Shown piece after piece: positions 5,460 to 5,481 of a stretch of 5,481 nucleotides of DNA. Source of the stretch: an uncultured Erysipelotrichaceae bacterium (GTDB lineage: Bacteria > Bacillota_I > Bacilli_A > RF39 > UBA660). Position 1 is the first letter of the stretch. Every line of letters starts with the position of its first letter. The translations under genes and the position numbers were made by a program. Location of the stretch: contig CACZOV010000105.1 in assembly GCA_902782915.1 (NCBI GenBank), positions 1 to 5,481 of the forward strand. The letters run 5' to 3'. A model generated the notes under the pieces. It ran no database searches. It saw nothing but the letters and a program-made list of their open reading frames with translations, and was not told the DNA's origin.

Positions 5460-5481
5460 ATTAAATTTATTTATGATAGAA

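Overview
The window is strongly A+T-rich and carries seven protein genes, all on the minus strand, so transcription runs from position 5481 towards 1. The gene content is that of a Bacillota (Firmicutes) chromosome: YqfC/YqfD sporulation-type proteins, a VanZ-like membrane protein, YbeY and FolD. Trp is written as TGG in the genes I checked and no reading frame needs TGA as sense, so the standard bacterial code fits. The low G+C and compact spacing resemble uncultured gut lineages of Bacilli or Clostridia, but that placement is inference. I see no insertion sequence, integrase, tRNA, rRNA, CRISPR array or riboswitch.

Right-hand unit (about 5422 down to 2972): yqfC, yqfD, a VanZ-like gene and ybeY follow one another with gaps of 8, 42 and 7 nt. 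A hairpin followed by seven T residues (2918-2956) ends the unit. In Bacillus subtilis the matching chromosome segment is yqfC-yqfD-phoH-yqfF-ybeY. Here phoH and yqfF are absent and a VanZ-like gene sits in their place. yqfC and yqfD point to an endospore programme, or a remnant of one; ybeY is a housekeeping RNA-processing gene.

Middle unit (about 2829 down to 1480): a single gene for an unrecognised 425-residue protein with one membrane anchor and a large, cysteine- and threonine-rich outer part. It has its own promoter with perfect consensus boxes (TTGACA, 17 bp, TATAAT), a strong ribosome binding site, and its own terminator overlapping its stop codon. This is the most unusual and least explained item in the window.

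Left-hand unit (about 1494 down to 1): a YgjP/DUF45 metallopeptidase-like gene overlaps folD by 8 nt. Its likely extended -10 promoter is packed into the terminator of the middle gene. folD runs off the left edge; 272 codons are visible and only a short C-terminal end is missing.

No undescribed multi-gene system is evident. The points most worth checking are the 425-residue surface protein, the altered yqfC-yqfD-ybeY neighbourhood, and the terminator/promoter overlap at 1466-1509.
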